Source: Athripsodes cinereus
Lineage: Eukaryota; Arthropoda; Insecta; Trichoptera; Leptoceridae
NCBI GenBank assembly: GCA_947579605.1
Contig: OX388319.1
Coordinates: 1,798,001-1,862,000 of the forward strand
Direction: 5' to 3'
Length of the DNA: 64,000 bases
Shown: piece after piece, positions 45,795 through 63,839 of the stretch
Layout of the letters: every line of letters begins with the position of its first letter
Position numbering within the stretch: position 1 is the stretch's first letter
Translations under genes and position numbers: made by a program
The notes under the pieces: model-generated
What the model saw: only the letters and a program-made list of their open reading frames with translations
Told to the model about the DNA's origin: nothing
The model's database searches: none

Positions 45795-50389
<4,595 letters not shown>

Positions 50390-50754
50390 TTAAATTTATC
50401 TAATACAAAAATATGAATTTTGGTTTCACAATTATTAGGTATTCTTAAATAAATATCAATAATTAATAGAAGTTTATTGACTGTGAAAAAATAAAAATTA
50501 AAAAATAACAATGGCAAAATATTACTAAATTTATTATCATCTATGCAGCAAATACTATGAGTTTTTTATTAATTTGTTAATTTATTCTTTCTATTACACC
50601 AACTCCATAAAATGGGGTAGCTTGCAGACTAAAGTGGAAACTATTCAGTTATTTGAAATAATACTAAATAGTTTGAAAAAGTTGTGCACATTATATTTTG
50701 TATAAACACCAATTTCCATAAGTATTAATAATTTATATTACAACTGTAACGTAA

Positions 50755-51115
50755 CATGACGGCGTAACCCACAAATGGGGTAGCCGGCGGACCAGCCACA
50801 TTTAATAAATGTGCAAACCGTTCTCTATGCGTAAAAAAAACATTCAGAATGGGTGGCAAACTTCATCGCTGAATTTTTAGTCCTTCAGACGAACCTTGAG
50901 CCCTTCCTTAGAAAGAATTTGCATGAAGAGTATGGATGACATAGGGACTGACATTCCTGTAACACTCATGGGTGAGGGAGGGTGCAACCCTTAATGTGCT
51001 GAATTTTTAGATGTAAAATATGTCTTTACTTTTTCAAACACCTGCTTTTTACAGGATACAAAAAAATGGGAAATTGTGGAAGACCAATTCTTTGAAGAAT
51101 GCTCCACAAAACAAA
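50755..51115 (+). repeat. Repeat family R1, plus copy with internal insertion
   Basis: GTAACCCACAAATGGGGTAG, CATTCAGAATGGGTGGCAAA, then about 120 bases including CTCATGGGTGAGGGAGGGTG, then GATGTAAAATATGTCTTTAC and ACACCTGCTTTTTACAGGAT. CTGAATTTTTAG is repeated at both sides of the extra segment, consistent with a local insertion. Confidence 0.75.
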
Positions 51116-51401
51116 GTTATATACCTACACGTCAAAATTTGGGTTGAGAAGGTATTTTTTATTTTATTTTATTTTATTTATTTATATATACATGTTTAAA
51201 TTAAGTTGTTTTAGTAAAACTACACTGACATAAAAAGTTACAGTTTTTAAATACTGAATATGAGAATTACAAAATTTGTAAAACCTTTACAAAAAAAAGA
51301 TAATAAGTGAAAAAAATATACCTTATGAGCAGCTATTTCCAAAATGTGATAGTAAACACAAAAACTCGGTAACACTAGTGCAAGAAAAATATTGAATCGC
51401 T

Positions 51402-51409
51402 CTTTTATA
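51402..51409 (-). promoter_or_regulatory. TATA box of amylase B, with inferred 5' UTR exon
   Basis: TATAAAAG on the minus strand. Transcription would start roughly 25-30 bases further on (about 51,375), and a short leader would run to the donor CTCATAAG|GTATAT near 51,323. This would splice to the acceptor at 50,244, ten bases before the start codon. The leader word GCTCATAAG is shared with the amylase A leader. The pairing is an inference. Confidence 0.55.
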
Positions 51410-51545
51410 CGAAATGCTTAATCTCAAGAAAAGCCTTTATCCAAATTATCACATTGTTAGTACTGGATTAGATAAAATTAATATTAAGATATGAAGCTTA
51501 TCATTAAAATAAAACATAAGTATTATATTCAAATAAATTAATGTA

Positions 51546-52155
51546 TTAATATAAAGAAGCATTCACATTGCTTCACTTTGGATGATCATCCAGAATGTCA
51601 GGGTCAAACCTGTTCATCGAAAGTGAACACGTCTGTTCACACTTGTTCATCCTATGCTTTCACTGCCATGTCAAAACTTGCGGTCATGTATGTACGTAGT
51701 TTGACGTATTTTCGTAAAAAACTACTACTACTATACCATCACGGCATATCCCACAAGTGGGGTAGCCAGCAGACCAGCTGCATATAAAACATATAAGCTG
51801 TCTTCTCCGTGCCAATATAAAACCAAAATCGTAAAAAAATAATTAAACAAATTTAAAAAAATACCATTTATCAAAAAATAAAACAAATTAATATAATTAT
51901 TTTCGACAGCATGATAACATTGTACATGATTCTGACATTCAATACAAATTCATAGAGAATAAGACAAATAATAGTATAAAACTTGTTTATGGTCGTTTCA
52001 GAGAAAGGACCTTTCATCGATATTATGTCGGATGGTAATCGCTTTCATCCGTCATACTAGTGATCACTATTGATGAAACGTCCGTTCACACCTTTTCATT
52101 TTGGAGGATCATCCAGAGTGATCACTGAAGTGAAGAAATGTGAACACCCCTTTAG
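51546..52155. mobile_element. TTAA-type MITE, copy 2, inverted relative to 11,519 copy
   Basis: CATTGCTTCACTTTGGATGA, GTCAGGGTCAAACCTGTTCA, CACGTCTGTTCACACTTGTT and, at the right, GGATCATCCAGAGTGATCAC all match the 11,519 copy in reverse. TTAA at 51546-51549 and TTAG at 52152-52155 fit a decayed target site. It is interrupted by an R1 insertion at 51,721-51,829. Confidence 0.72.
51721..51829 (+). repeat. Truncated R1 copy inserted in the MITE, with 8-bp target duplication
   Basis: CGTAAAAA flanks it at 51713-51720 and 51830-51837. The insert has CATATCCCACAAGTGGGGTA, CAGACCAGCTGCATATAAAA and CTGTCTTCTCCGTGCCAATA. This is the best evidence in the window for where an R1 copy starts and that R1 moves. 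Confidence 0.85.
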
Positions 52156-52559
52156 ATAATATTTTAAAGATGATTGTAATTGCGCAAAGCGTAGCATAGG
52201 TTATCTATGGATTAAGAAGTACTCACACTAATCTATAAATTATTTTTCAGTTTTAAATACACTACTTAGGGTCAGGTTTAAGTGTAGGCTCTAATATTTA
52301 CTGTTTATGTTTATTTTGAATAAAAAATAACATTATTTTTATTTATGGATTTCATCAGAAGCATCTACACGTGTCACATAAAAAAAAATGTTGGTTGCTT
52401 CTATGGTTCGCATTAAACATTTCTCGATTGGTGGATCTTATTTCATGACAGTGAGAATGGCGGAATCGATGAGCGTTGTCTATGGTCACCAAAAGTAATT
52501 AAAAGTAAAAAAAAAAAAAAAGTAAATGATTTTCCTTTTTCTTATATGAATAATATAAA

Positions 52560-52765
52560 TTTTTAGCCAGCAAACCAGCTGCTTGTAAATAACATGTAAG
52601 CTGTCCTTTTCGTGCCAGCAAAAGATTAAGTCATTCAGGTGACAAACTTCATCGCTCAATTTAAGATGTAAAATTTCTTTAACTTTTCGAACACCCACTT
52701 TTTAAAGTACCTACTTACGAAAAAGAGTGCGAGACCAATTCTTTGACAGGTGCTCCACAGAACAA
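52560..52765 (+). repeat. Repeat family R1, plus copy
   Basis: TTAGCCAGCAAACCAGCTGC, AAGCTGTCCTTTTCGTGCCA, AGTCATTCAGGTGACAAACT and GAGTGCGAGACCAATTCTTT in order. Confidence 0.75.
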
Positions 52766-52769
52766 AATC

Positions 52770-53680
52770 TATTTATCTCTATGGAAAAATGCGACACACA
52801 AAACATTTATCTATGATTACCTACTCAAATTCGAATTTATTCTTCATCTAGCGTGAGTAAAATTTTGTAAATTTAGCATTTTGCAAATGATGTCGTGTTT
52901 GTAATGATATTAAATTTCAATAAAATTAAAAATATTGTTTTAAAAATCACTCACTGTTTACTTATATCTATTATTTCTTAATTGGATTCCAATCAACCTG
53001 CACCGTCTACTTAAATTGTATGTAAACACTCCCGTCCTTCACTATGGACTCGTGTGTTTATAATCTTGGACTGTTCATTTTTCTCTTGTTGATCTATCTA
53101 GTAGTTGTACATATGACAATGAATAATGATGATGTATATATGTATGAAAATCGTCACAATGGACACTGTTCATTGTACAAGTGCTATGTATATTATTTAT
53201 TCGTATTTACAATAGAATTGTGTTGTTAGTTGACGTACGTGTTCATGAAAGCAAAATCTGTTTATTTGATTTGAATTTTTATCAAGAGAAACTTGAAAGA
53301 ATTGACTTGGAATTATTTTAAAATCTGTAGGGATATTTTGTATTTGATCCATCACAAAACGGAGATTCGAAAATTAATTAAATTAAGTAATAACTTTGTG
53401 AGTGTGTGGAAAAAATTCATGACAATAAAATGATTAAAAAAATACGCATGGGTGAGAATGGGTGCGAGGAGACGGGGCTGCTCGAGGTAGAGGTGCAAAA
53501 GTAGTGTAACCCAAAAATCGATCTTAAGATCAATAATATTGAATTATTGTTAGTAAAAATATATGTACCCCGGCGCGTAATAATATTTTATTATACTAGT
53601 TGAATATTTTGTCTGCTAAAGGCTTGTTTTGGCAAAAGGATTTTCCTTGACCAGTTTTTGAAGGATGAATAGAAAACAAG
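52770..53680. other. No recognisable gene
   Basis: AT-rich. A 61-codon plus ORF at 53,044 is hydrophobic but has no support. Confidence 0.3.
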
Positions 53681-53684
53681 ACCG

Positions 53685-54075
53685 CGACACGCTCTTCATA
53701 CTAGATTTAAATCAAATGAAGGATATTTGGTACCAAAATATAATAATAAATACGGTAAGAGAATTTTAGAATATAATGTGCCTAAATTGCTTAATATGAT
53801 GCCGACATCTATTAAGAAATGTGGTAGTAAGATTGCAAAAAAAGACTTGTCAAGGAATTGCTCCTGAGATGTGGATTTGTATATAATTGAAATTATGTTA
53901 ATACTATAGTTATTAAATATGTTTGCTGCTTTTGGTTAGGATTAAATTATTTATGTATATATTGTTATTATGAAAATGATCGCGCCGACAAATCTTGTAA
54001 TGAATTTGGCGCGACTTTATAAATGTATTTAACATGTATTATATGATTTAAATAAATAAATAATAAAAATAAAAA
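53685..54075 (+). pseudogene. LINE 3' end (Jockey/CR1-like) with A-rich tail
   Basis: The plus frame 53685-53867 reads RHALHTRFKSNEGYLVPKYN, KRILEYNVPKLLNMMPTSIK then a stop. This is the extreme C-terminus of a Jockey/CR1-like ORF2, comparable in layout to the RLYNKLPDTIK end at 13,800. It is followed by a 3' UTR and an (AAAT)n/A tail to about 54,075. Confidence 0.7.
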
Positions 54076-54199
54076 AAAACTACTTTAGGAGCGAACTCGA
54101 GGTCTAATGCCAGTTCACAATAATAGGTAACAACAATAAAATTATTGTACACAGAATTTATTATTTATAATATTGTTGCAATCATAAATGACTATGGAT

Positions 54200-54695
54200 C
54201 AGGGATGTTGCGGATGTCGATTTTTACACATCCGCGGATGTGAATGCGGATGCGGATTTTTGAAGGCTCACATCCGCGGATGCGGATGCGGATGTTCAAG
54301 ATGTTATAGAAAAAATTAGGAACTATCTTAGTTGGTAGGCCCCACTGTCAAATATGTGACGAAATTGTTGCTACAATAATATGATGGTTTTTTTGGTGAT
54401 TTTTTTTTGTTATTTGCAAAAATCGGCAAAAAAAATAAAATAAAACCGGCAAAAATAAAAACGCTTCGGATCTTGTCACCAATTTTTTCGTTCCCATTGG
54501 TTAATGTCAAGTGCGAACGGCACGCGCCATTCGCCGGCCCCGCCCCATTTCTTTCTTGTCGCAAATTGTCTTACATCCGCATCCGCATGAACATCCGCAT
54601 CGATTATTGCGGATGCGGATGCGGATGCAGATGTCCAAATACATGCGGAAGCTCCGCATTTGCGGATGCGGATGCGAATATTCGCAACATCCCTG
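54200..54695. mobile_element. hAT-like non-autonomous element E3 (GCGGAT arrays)
   Basis: Perfect 8-bp target duplication CTATGGAT (54192-54199, 54696-54703). Ends CAGGGATGTTGCGGATGTCG and, reversed, CAGGGATGTTGCGAATATTC. GCGGAT/ATCCGC words are packed at 54,215-54,300 and 54,570-54,685. The core is unlike that of E2/E4. It is 496 bp; the ORFs in it are by-products of the hexamer array. Confidence 0.92.
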
Positions 54696-54699
54696 CTAT

Positions 54700-57150
54700 G
54701 GATCTTCATGCACCTACTGTACTTGTAAAACTATTTCTCAAGTACTATGGTATTTTTTTATTTATGCAAATTTATACGAAATACATAATTACGTTTTCTT
54801 TGATCTTACTGTACGTAAAATAATTAAAATAAAAACAATTAAAAGGCGGCATCTAAGATGAAAAAAAGAATCTATCGCACGCAACTACGCAATTGTTTTG
54901 TCTTTTTGATTTTAAATGGCAAATACTTATTGCGAAGCGGCATGCCACCCACACTGAATCTCTTATTGTTCATTCTAATATTTTTGTTGCTAATCTACCT
55001 ACTCTACCTTCACGACACAGGACTGACATAATTTTGCTTGCTGCAAAGTTTTGGGGTATTTTAAATTCATATCAAAGTTTCTTAAAAATGTGGATATTTT
55101 AAAAAAAAACTGGATATTTTTAATCTATCTCCACTCTCATACAAGAGACATATACCTACTCAATACACTTGCTACAAACACAATTCCAAACCTGTAGATA
55201 TGTTTTGTTCCCTTTTCCCCACATCCCTCACCCCCAACTGATCTTAATCTTATCATGCTTGGTCCATCTTTTAAATTTTTCTTAACATTACCTACTCTTT
55301 TTGTAATATTCCATCTTTTCAAACATTATAGGATTATGTATGTCTATTTTTTCTATCTTTTATTAATAGTTTTCTTTGACAATAGTCATCTTTTTCAAAA
55401 ATTACTAGATGAATGACAGAATGTGCGATACCTAAATAATTGACTTAACTGTGGTACATGTTTGTGGATGACAGCTGAGTTATGAAATAATTAATTTTAT
55501 TTTTATAAACCATATATAAAGTTGTTGTGTGTTGTGTACTTTTTATCAACAAAAAAAATGCCTACTTGAAAAATGAGTTTGGAGTATATTTGGATGCTTC
55601 AGATACAGATGCATTATTCACGTATTTTTAGAGAGTGTGGAGGTGTTCAAGGTAGGGTTAAAGACTCATAGTTAACTAAGAAGAAGAAAGGAATATTCAT
55701 GATTTTTGAATGGGCCCTTGAGGTGGTTTTTCCACAAAACGGTGCATTTAAAAAAATGTCTATTTATTATTGTTATTATTAATCATTCATTGATACAAAT
55801 AAAGAAAAAAATCATATTTTGAGAATAATTTAATATTGAAGTAGGTACATATAAATACATTTATTGGTATTATTGCATTTGCAGCAAGTACGAATGTACA
55901 TGTACGTAATTATATGTTTTTCTCACTACGATAATAGTTACATACGTACATTCCACAGCTGATATAATGCGCTAGAAAATTTAGTAAACAAAAGATTTAT
56001 TATTTTATTCTACCAATCTGATATATGCACTGGACGACGACACAGCATGTCCATAACATGTGTACGGAAATAATATCGTGATGAATGTATATGTATGTAC
56101 TATGAACAAATACTTGAGTGTAGGTATAGGTAGAAATTTATTTACAGTTTTATTTCTAAACAAATAAATAATATTGTATAACTAGGAATACCTATAAGTA
56201 CATATTTGCAAATACATTCTTTAGATAAAGAATAATGTCACGGTGTCAATCTGTGAATAAAGTGTATCTATTGATATTGTTCTATTCAGAGGAAAAAACG
56301 TGTTAAAATCAATGATCTAACATTGGCTAGAAATTCAAAGGAAATATTGGTATTGCGACCAATTTAATTTCATATCAAAATTTGAATTTGGAGAATGTTC
56401 TAGAAACGCCTTTGACCTTCGAAGAACTATGACAGGTCATGCGAACAAAAACATCGATTCACGTGTCACAGGTGATAGGGGAATAATAAAATAAAATATT
56501 CACATAATATCAATTATTTTATTTTTAATCAATAAATAGATAAATAATTCTTTATACCTACTGATATCTTTACGATGACGCTTATAGAAATATCTTATTT
56601 AATCTGGTTTATGTAACACTTACAAAAATAATAATACCTAATAAAATAATAAAAATAATCTGTCATATTAAATTCAAATCCCCGATTTTAAATCTTTTTT
56701 ATAATAACGATTTATGTATTTAGGGCAATTTAGATGTTTTGTCACAAATTTGAAAACAAATCGTGCCTACCTTTATAATATGAGTGGGTCAGAGTCAGAG
56801 ATGCCTATCAAACCCAAAATTTGTATTTAGGTGTACATTCCCTCATAAAACACTGTGTTGTACTATTTCACTATTTTCAAAGATACCTACCGTTCATTTT
56901 GATTTTACATAGTGCCAGGCGAGGGAGGGGCAGCACTAGATTGGTTTAGGTTTAGAATATTTTTTTATTGTTTTACTGGATATGGGCACGACGTACAGAT
57001 GAAAAAGAGACAATCGGATATCTCGATCACTCCTCAAAACGCGATATTCAGGAGCACACAGTGTTGTTGAAAAATATAACTTTAATGTGATGTTACACCA
57101 GTGATATGTTATACCTAGATTTGCAATATGAATCTCAAACATGTACCATC
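54700..57150. other. No recognisable gene; AT-rich spacer
   Basis: An R1-like scrap (CATGCCACCCACACTGAATC) is near 54,940. Otherwise I see no ORF, splice-flanked coding stretch or element boundary. Confidence 0.3.
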
Positions 57151-57152
57151 AA

Positions 57153-57355
57153 TTAAATCTCTTTGCGGTCCTTGATGCCGCAATTTTTATTTAGTTTGTT
57201 TAGAACTTCCGTGGCAGCTTGTCGTCTCAGTGTCGTTGGATTAAATGTCATCAAGTAAAAACGTCGCTTAAATGATAACATAGAAATGGTTTGACTTTTT
57301 GATGAACGTTTTGAGATAGCGAGCACTTCATCAAGTTTGAAATTTGCCAACAAAT
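57153..57355 (-). CDS. Candidate terminal coding exon of an unidentified gene
   Basis: After a plausible acceptor on minus (CATGTTTCCTAG, AG at 57357-57356) the frame codes 67 residues to a TAA at 57153. They include LLANFKLDEVLAISKRSSKS, FKRRFYLMTFNPTTLRRQAA and TEVLNKLNKN. Composition and lack of repeats look like real protein rather than LINE debris, and I do not recognise it. No matching upstream exon was found in the next 3 kb; one tempting stretch at 57,740-57,830 has the wrong phase. It could be an orphan exon or part of a transposon ORF. Confidence 0.35.
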
Positions 57356-57899
57356 CTAGGAAACATGTAATTTGTAAAAAGAATAATGTTATTGATATGG
57401 AATATGTCGATAGTGGGTACAAAAATAATACACCTTTTTAAACAATACTACTTGCAGTACTTGCTGAAGTTCGACAATACCCATTGTCAGTTTGAAAAAA
57501 AGCGACACACATATAAATTGTTTGTAGATAACAAGAGATAGACAATATGGGTATTATTACAGAAGAAAAAGGCCGGTAGAAAGAGATGATAATATACATA
57601 AGAAAAGAGATGAATATATATTACTCAGGTATCGAGATAGACGGGTGGGTACACATTTTTAGAGAATATTTGTATGACATTGCGAATCTAGTTGTAACAT
57701 ATCACTGTGTTACACATATTTTGAGAAACTCACTGTTGTCGTCTTGAAAAGTTTTTGCCTCCAAAAATAAATCTCCAGATGTTGCGCGATGATTCTCAGA
57801 ATCTGACGACTAATGTTGTCAAGAGTCTCTGTCCTTATAATATTTTACGGACTGATGAATTTCGCATATTTTATCACCCAATAGCAATAATATAAAATG

Positions 57900-58126
57900 A
57901 GTTACAATCCATTGGATTGGTCTGCAACGAGTTTGGATTTTCTTTTCCATTCCTCCCTATTCTCAGCTTGTCTCTTCAGCTCTACGTAGTTCATGTCCCT
58001 CTTCAGTTGGTCCATATAAAGGTCTCTTGGTTGACCTCTGCCATTAAATTTGTGCCTTCGGTCCTACCCTCTGCGATGGCGATAATGAGTCCCGGGTGCC
58101 TGATGTTGTGGCCAATCCAGTTAGAG
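57900..58126 (-). pseudogene. RTE-type LINE C-terminal fragment, third family
   Basis: Minus-strand pieces match 9,300-9,770: GCCACAACATCAGGCACCCG, GGTCAACCAAGAGACCTTTA, AACTGAAGAGGGACATGAAC and AGACCAATCCAATGGATTGT. It is frame-broken. Confidence 0.72.
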
Positions 58127-58394
58127 ATAACTAATCTCAAACAATTTTAATTTCTCTGATTATTTTATTCGTAACAATTTCTTCTAAATCTTTGTTTGCG
58201 TTTAGTTCTAGAAGAAATTATTAATTTGCTAATCATCATTGCCCGATAAATAATTTGCAATATCATGATTTGCCGTTTCAAAACAATAAATTACATTTCA
58301 TCATGAATTTACCGTTACAAAACAATTGCAAACGAATTATGACAAAAACAAAGGATAAAATTACGTGTATCGATTATTGATTGCAGCCTAATTA

Positions 58395-58530
58395 CATTTC
58401 AAATTTCTTTATTCATAAAATATTTACAGCACATTTATATCAATAATACTACATTATTTATGTAACAATTAACAATGCGTTGGTGTTGCTGCCCCACTAG
58501 GTACAATGCACCTGTATTGGGTATTGTTTC
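58395..58530 (-). repeat. Dispersed repeat, inverted relative to 22,143-22,285
   Basis: CAATTAACAATGCGTTGGTG, CTGCCCCACTAGGTACAATG and CACCTGTATTGGG are the reverse of the 22,143 copy. Confidence 0.6.
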
Positions 58531-58639
58531 AATTAAATTGCTATTCAAATGAACACTGAAAGAAACCCGCCGACCACTCGAGTAGCTCAGAAGTCTGGGT
58601 ACTTTCCATTTATTTATTCGATTAATGTACTGATAATAT

Positions 58640-59000
58640 AAAATGTGGTGCTACAGAGGCATGCTGAAGATCTATTGTTTCGAACATGTCGAAAACGATT
58701 AGGTGTTGATCAGGGTAGGCAAAAGTAGGCAATTTCTTTGAAAATCATCCAACAACGAGGAAACCGGAGTGGCCACAATATCATGCACTCAGGCTTGCTC
58801 ATCACCATCGCGGAGGACAAGACCGAAAGCAGAAATGGTGGAAGTCGACCAAAAGATGCCTAATATTGATCAACTGAAGAAAGACATGAACAACTGTGGC
58901 ACATACGTATAATTAAAGAGACTAGCAGAAAATAGGGAGGAATGGAGAAAAAAACAATTTCGTTGCAGACCAATCTAATGGATTACTGACTCTAATTATA
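58640..59000 (+). pseudogene. RTE-type LINE C-terminal fragment, third family, decayed
   Basis: AAATGTGGTGCTACAGAGGC, GAACATGTCGAAAACGATTA, CTCATCACCATCGCGGAGGA and AAATAGGGAGGAATGGAG follow the order of 9,300-9,770 with many frameshifts. It is inverted relative to the 57,900 copy. Confidence 0.68.
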
Positions 59001-59341
59001 TAAAATAAAATCATATTCAGTACAATAAAATAAAATGAATGAAATAAATAATAAAATAAAATAAATAACTAACATAATACAAAATCTAAAAGAATAAAGA
59101 ACAATCCTATCTTAACTTTTATGTTACGTGCTTTTTGATAAAGATCGTTTTTGCATTACAGAGACTGATGATTGACTACAAGTATTAGGATAGCAGCTTG
59201 ATAAGAGGTACATAATGTACATACTGTACGTCGTGAAACTGCACTGGAATAAGAAAGGTGTACCAAGTTGAGACTGATGTTGAAAATCTAATGTATTAGG
59301 AAAACATAAATGCAAGAGGTTGAGACACTTTTATATACCGA

Positions 59342-59823
59342 CAGTGTTGCTGTGTTACCAAGTAAGTCTACGTATTTTTACGTAGATCTACGTACATTTG
59401 GTACAATTTGTTAATTTATAAACTTTTGTTTCGAATCTACGTTCTATCGTTTTTTTCTGAAATCTACGTTTTTTAGTTTTCGAATGTTTCGCTTTTCTAA
59501 AATCATTTTGTATACTATCATTTTGAAAATCTGGCGACGTAGGGGCAGAAATTTTAAGTCTACCTATTTTTTTCTATATCCTCATGCTGTATCCCAAATA
59601 TAGTTGACAGAAAGAACGGAACGTTTTCGTCATATATTTTTTCCAGAAATATTAAGTACTAGAGAAATTAGTAAAAATGGTCCCCCACTTTAAGAAATCG
59701 ATCAAAAATAACGAATCTGAGAATCATAAAGTTTTTTTTTGAAATCTACATTTTTTCCTAAATCTACGTGCCTGCTTTTTAGTCTGAGATACGTCTTTTT
59801 CAAAATCCGAGTTGGCAACACTG
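59342..59823. mobile_element. hAT-like non-autonomous element E4 (TCTACGT words)
   Basis: Left end CAGTGTTGCTGTGTTACC and reversed right end CAGTGTTGCCAACTCGG form an imperfect inverted repeat. TCTACGT/ACGTAGA words recur at 59,365-59,475 and 59,745-59,795. The core (CATTTTGAAAATCTGGCGAC, GGGGCAGAAATTTTAAG) matches E2 and E5. A scrap of RTE 3' end (TATATCCTCATGCTGTATCC) sits at about 59,575-59,625. No clear target duplication remains. Confidence 0.65.
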
Positions 59824-59829
59824 TATATT

Positions 59830-60811
59830 TTCTTCCCGCTCTTGTAATACATAGTAAGGTATGAGGTGTTTCTATTTATAAATACAATTGTTCATTGTAT
59901 GTTTTGTTTCCATACTTGCATATGCAAACATACAATCGAGGTTTTAGAATCATTAAATTATTTAAATGTTCTGGTGAAAGATGGCTTAATTGCTTTAGAA
60001 ATGTTTATGAAAGAATTATTATTGTTGTATTCTTTTCAAAGAGTTGAAATGTAAATGATGTAGGTGTCTATGTCATCAAAAATAATATGTTCTCCTTTAA
60101 GTGATGTGTTTTATGAAATTGCCGGAGAAGAGTTGGTCCCTCATTCCTAAGAATTAAGAATACCTACATAATATTTATGCTTAGATTCACACAGATCGAG
60201 TAAGTCCCAAATAAGTTTTTGAGATTCCAGAAAAGAAAACATGTCTTCATTTGTTAATACAGAGAGTACAGTCGATTTCTGTCGATCGCCAATAATCTGC
60301 CAATTTCGTCACTTATGCGAGATGCCGCAAAGGTATAAACGGAACATAAGAGACGTCATAGTGACGTCACATTAACTACATTTTGTTGCGTCTCAAGAGT
60401 GTAAACGCCCCGCAAACAGAGAAATATATTAGGAGTTTATAAATGAAAACAGGTGTTCTCAATACAGTGAAGTCAATCGAGTGCATAACCTACCACAATT
60501 TCAGAGTGTCGTTCGTTGTATTAGGAGAATATAAACATAGCATGGCGTCTTGTGAGACTAGGGATGAAGTTGTGGTAGGTCTAAAGTTATGAACAAAAGT
60601 ATTAGGGGAGCATAACGAGGTAGGTGCTTTATCTACGTTTCTGATATGAAAAGTGCAAAAAAATACATTAATACATCAATTTAATCATAGAAGTTAGTAC
60701 CTATACTTACTTGTAGGTGATTCTTTTCAAAACATGATCTCCTAATACTATTTCATATCAAAACATACGTAAAGGTGATGAAAAAAAAAACATTTGATTG
60801 CTTGGTAGTAT
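59830..60811. other. No recognisable gene
   Basis: Spacer. At about 60,350-60,380 there is a palindromic GTGACGTCAC preceded by GACGTCAT, but no coding signal. Confidence 0.3.
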
Positions 60812-60817
60812 TTTATT
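60812..60817 (-). terminator. Candidate polyadenylation signal downstream of amylase C
   Basis: AATAAA on the minus strand, about 100 bases after the TAA of the 60,919 exon and about 400 after the amylase C stop. It could serve either. Confidence 0.4.
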
Positions 60818-60918
60818 ACAAAATTGAAAAAAAAACAGAAATTTTGATGCACAATTAAGACAAAATGATACAAAAAGATCTTATAATCAAAATAAATAAA
60901 TAATAAATAATTTTGATC

Positions 60919-61142
60919 TTATGCCCGCTCTAGACATCCAGCGTATTTTCCTGATGACATGCTGAGACTGATTGAAATCTGGTTACTTCCACAATTTCCA
61001 GGGTCTACTGGAGGTGAAGATGTAGTAGTTGTTGGATTAGGTTGTTCAGAACCCAACTTTGCCTGGAAGTCAATCAGCGCCATGAGCCAATTTGATAAAT
61101 TACAGGCAAAATGGACAAAATTTGGAATAGAATCACTAATAC
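60919..61142 (-). CDS. Candidate orphan terminal exon downstream of amylase C
   Basis: The minus strand is open from an AG at 61144-61143 to TAA at 60919. It codes ISDSIPNFVHFACNLSNWLM, ALIDFQAKLGSEQPNPTTTT and ends SMSSGKYAGCLERA. From the internal ATG at 61083 the ORF alone is 54 residues. The reading is non-repetitive, with a hydrophobic helix, a Pro/Thr linker and paired Cys, unlike typical 3' UTR. It is not part of any amylase I know. It might be the last exon of a gene whose other exons lie beyond the amylase C locus, or a small separate ORF. The pyrimidine tract before the AG is weak. Confidence 0.33.
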
Positions 61143-61218
61143 CTAAATACTAATATCAGAACTTTTTTCGTTTCATATGTTTAAGATCTAATAAATCTTG
61201 GGCTGAAGGAATAAATAA

Positions 61219-63638
<2,420 letters not shown>

Positions 63639-63839
63639 TTATATATTAAACAAAATATAAATAATATAGAATGGACCTCATAACAATTTCTATTTTTTCA
63701 GACAAGAGTAAAAATTATAATGATAATCCTATTATCAAAACCAAAAAAAATATTTGGATTGTGCATTATTGCAGCTGTTCTGCCCGCTAACAGTTTCTGT
63801 ATTACCAAGAGGTTAAAGAATAATTAATTAAAGTACTTA

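Noticed and set aside
54407..54861. Overlapping ORFs rich in Cys/Gly/Arg or His/Pro
   Set aside because: They are translations of the GCGGAT hexamer array in hAT element E3.
57740..57830. Upstream exon for the 57,153-57,355 candidate
   Set aside because: The minus-strand reading looks protein-like and ends at a GTGAGT donor, but the phase does not match and an in-frame stop precedes it.
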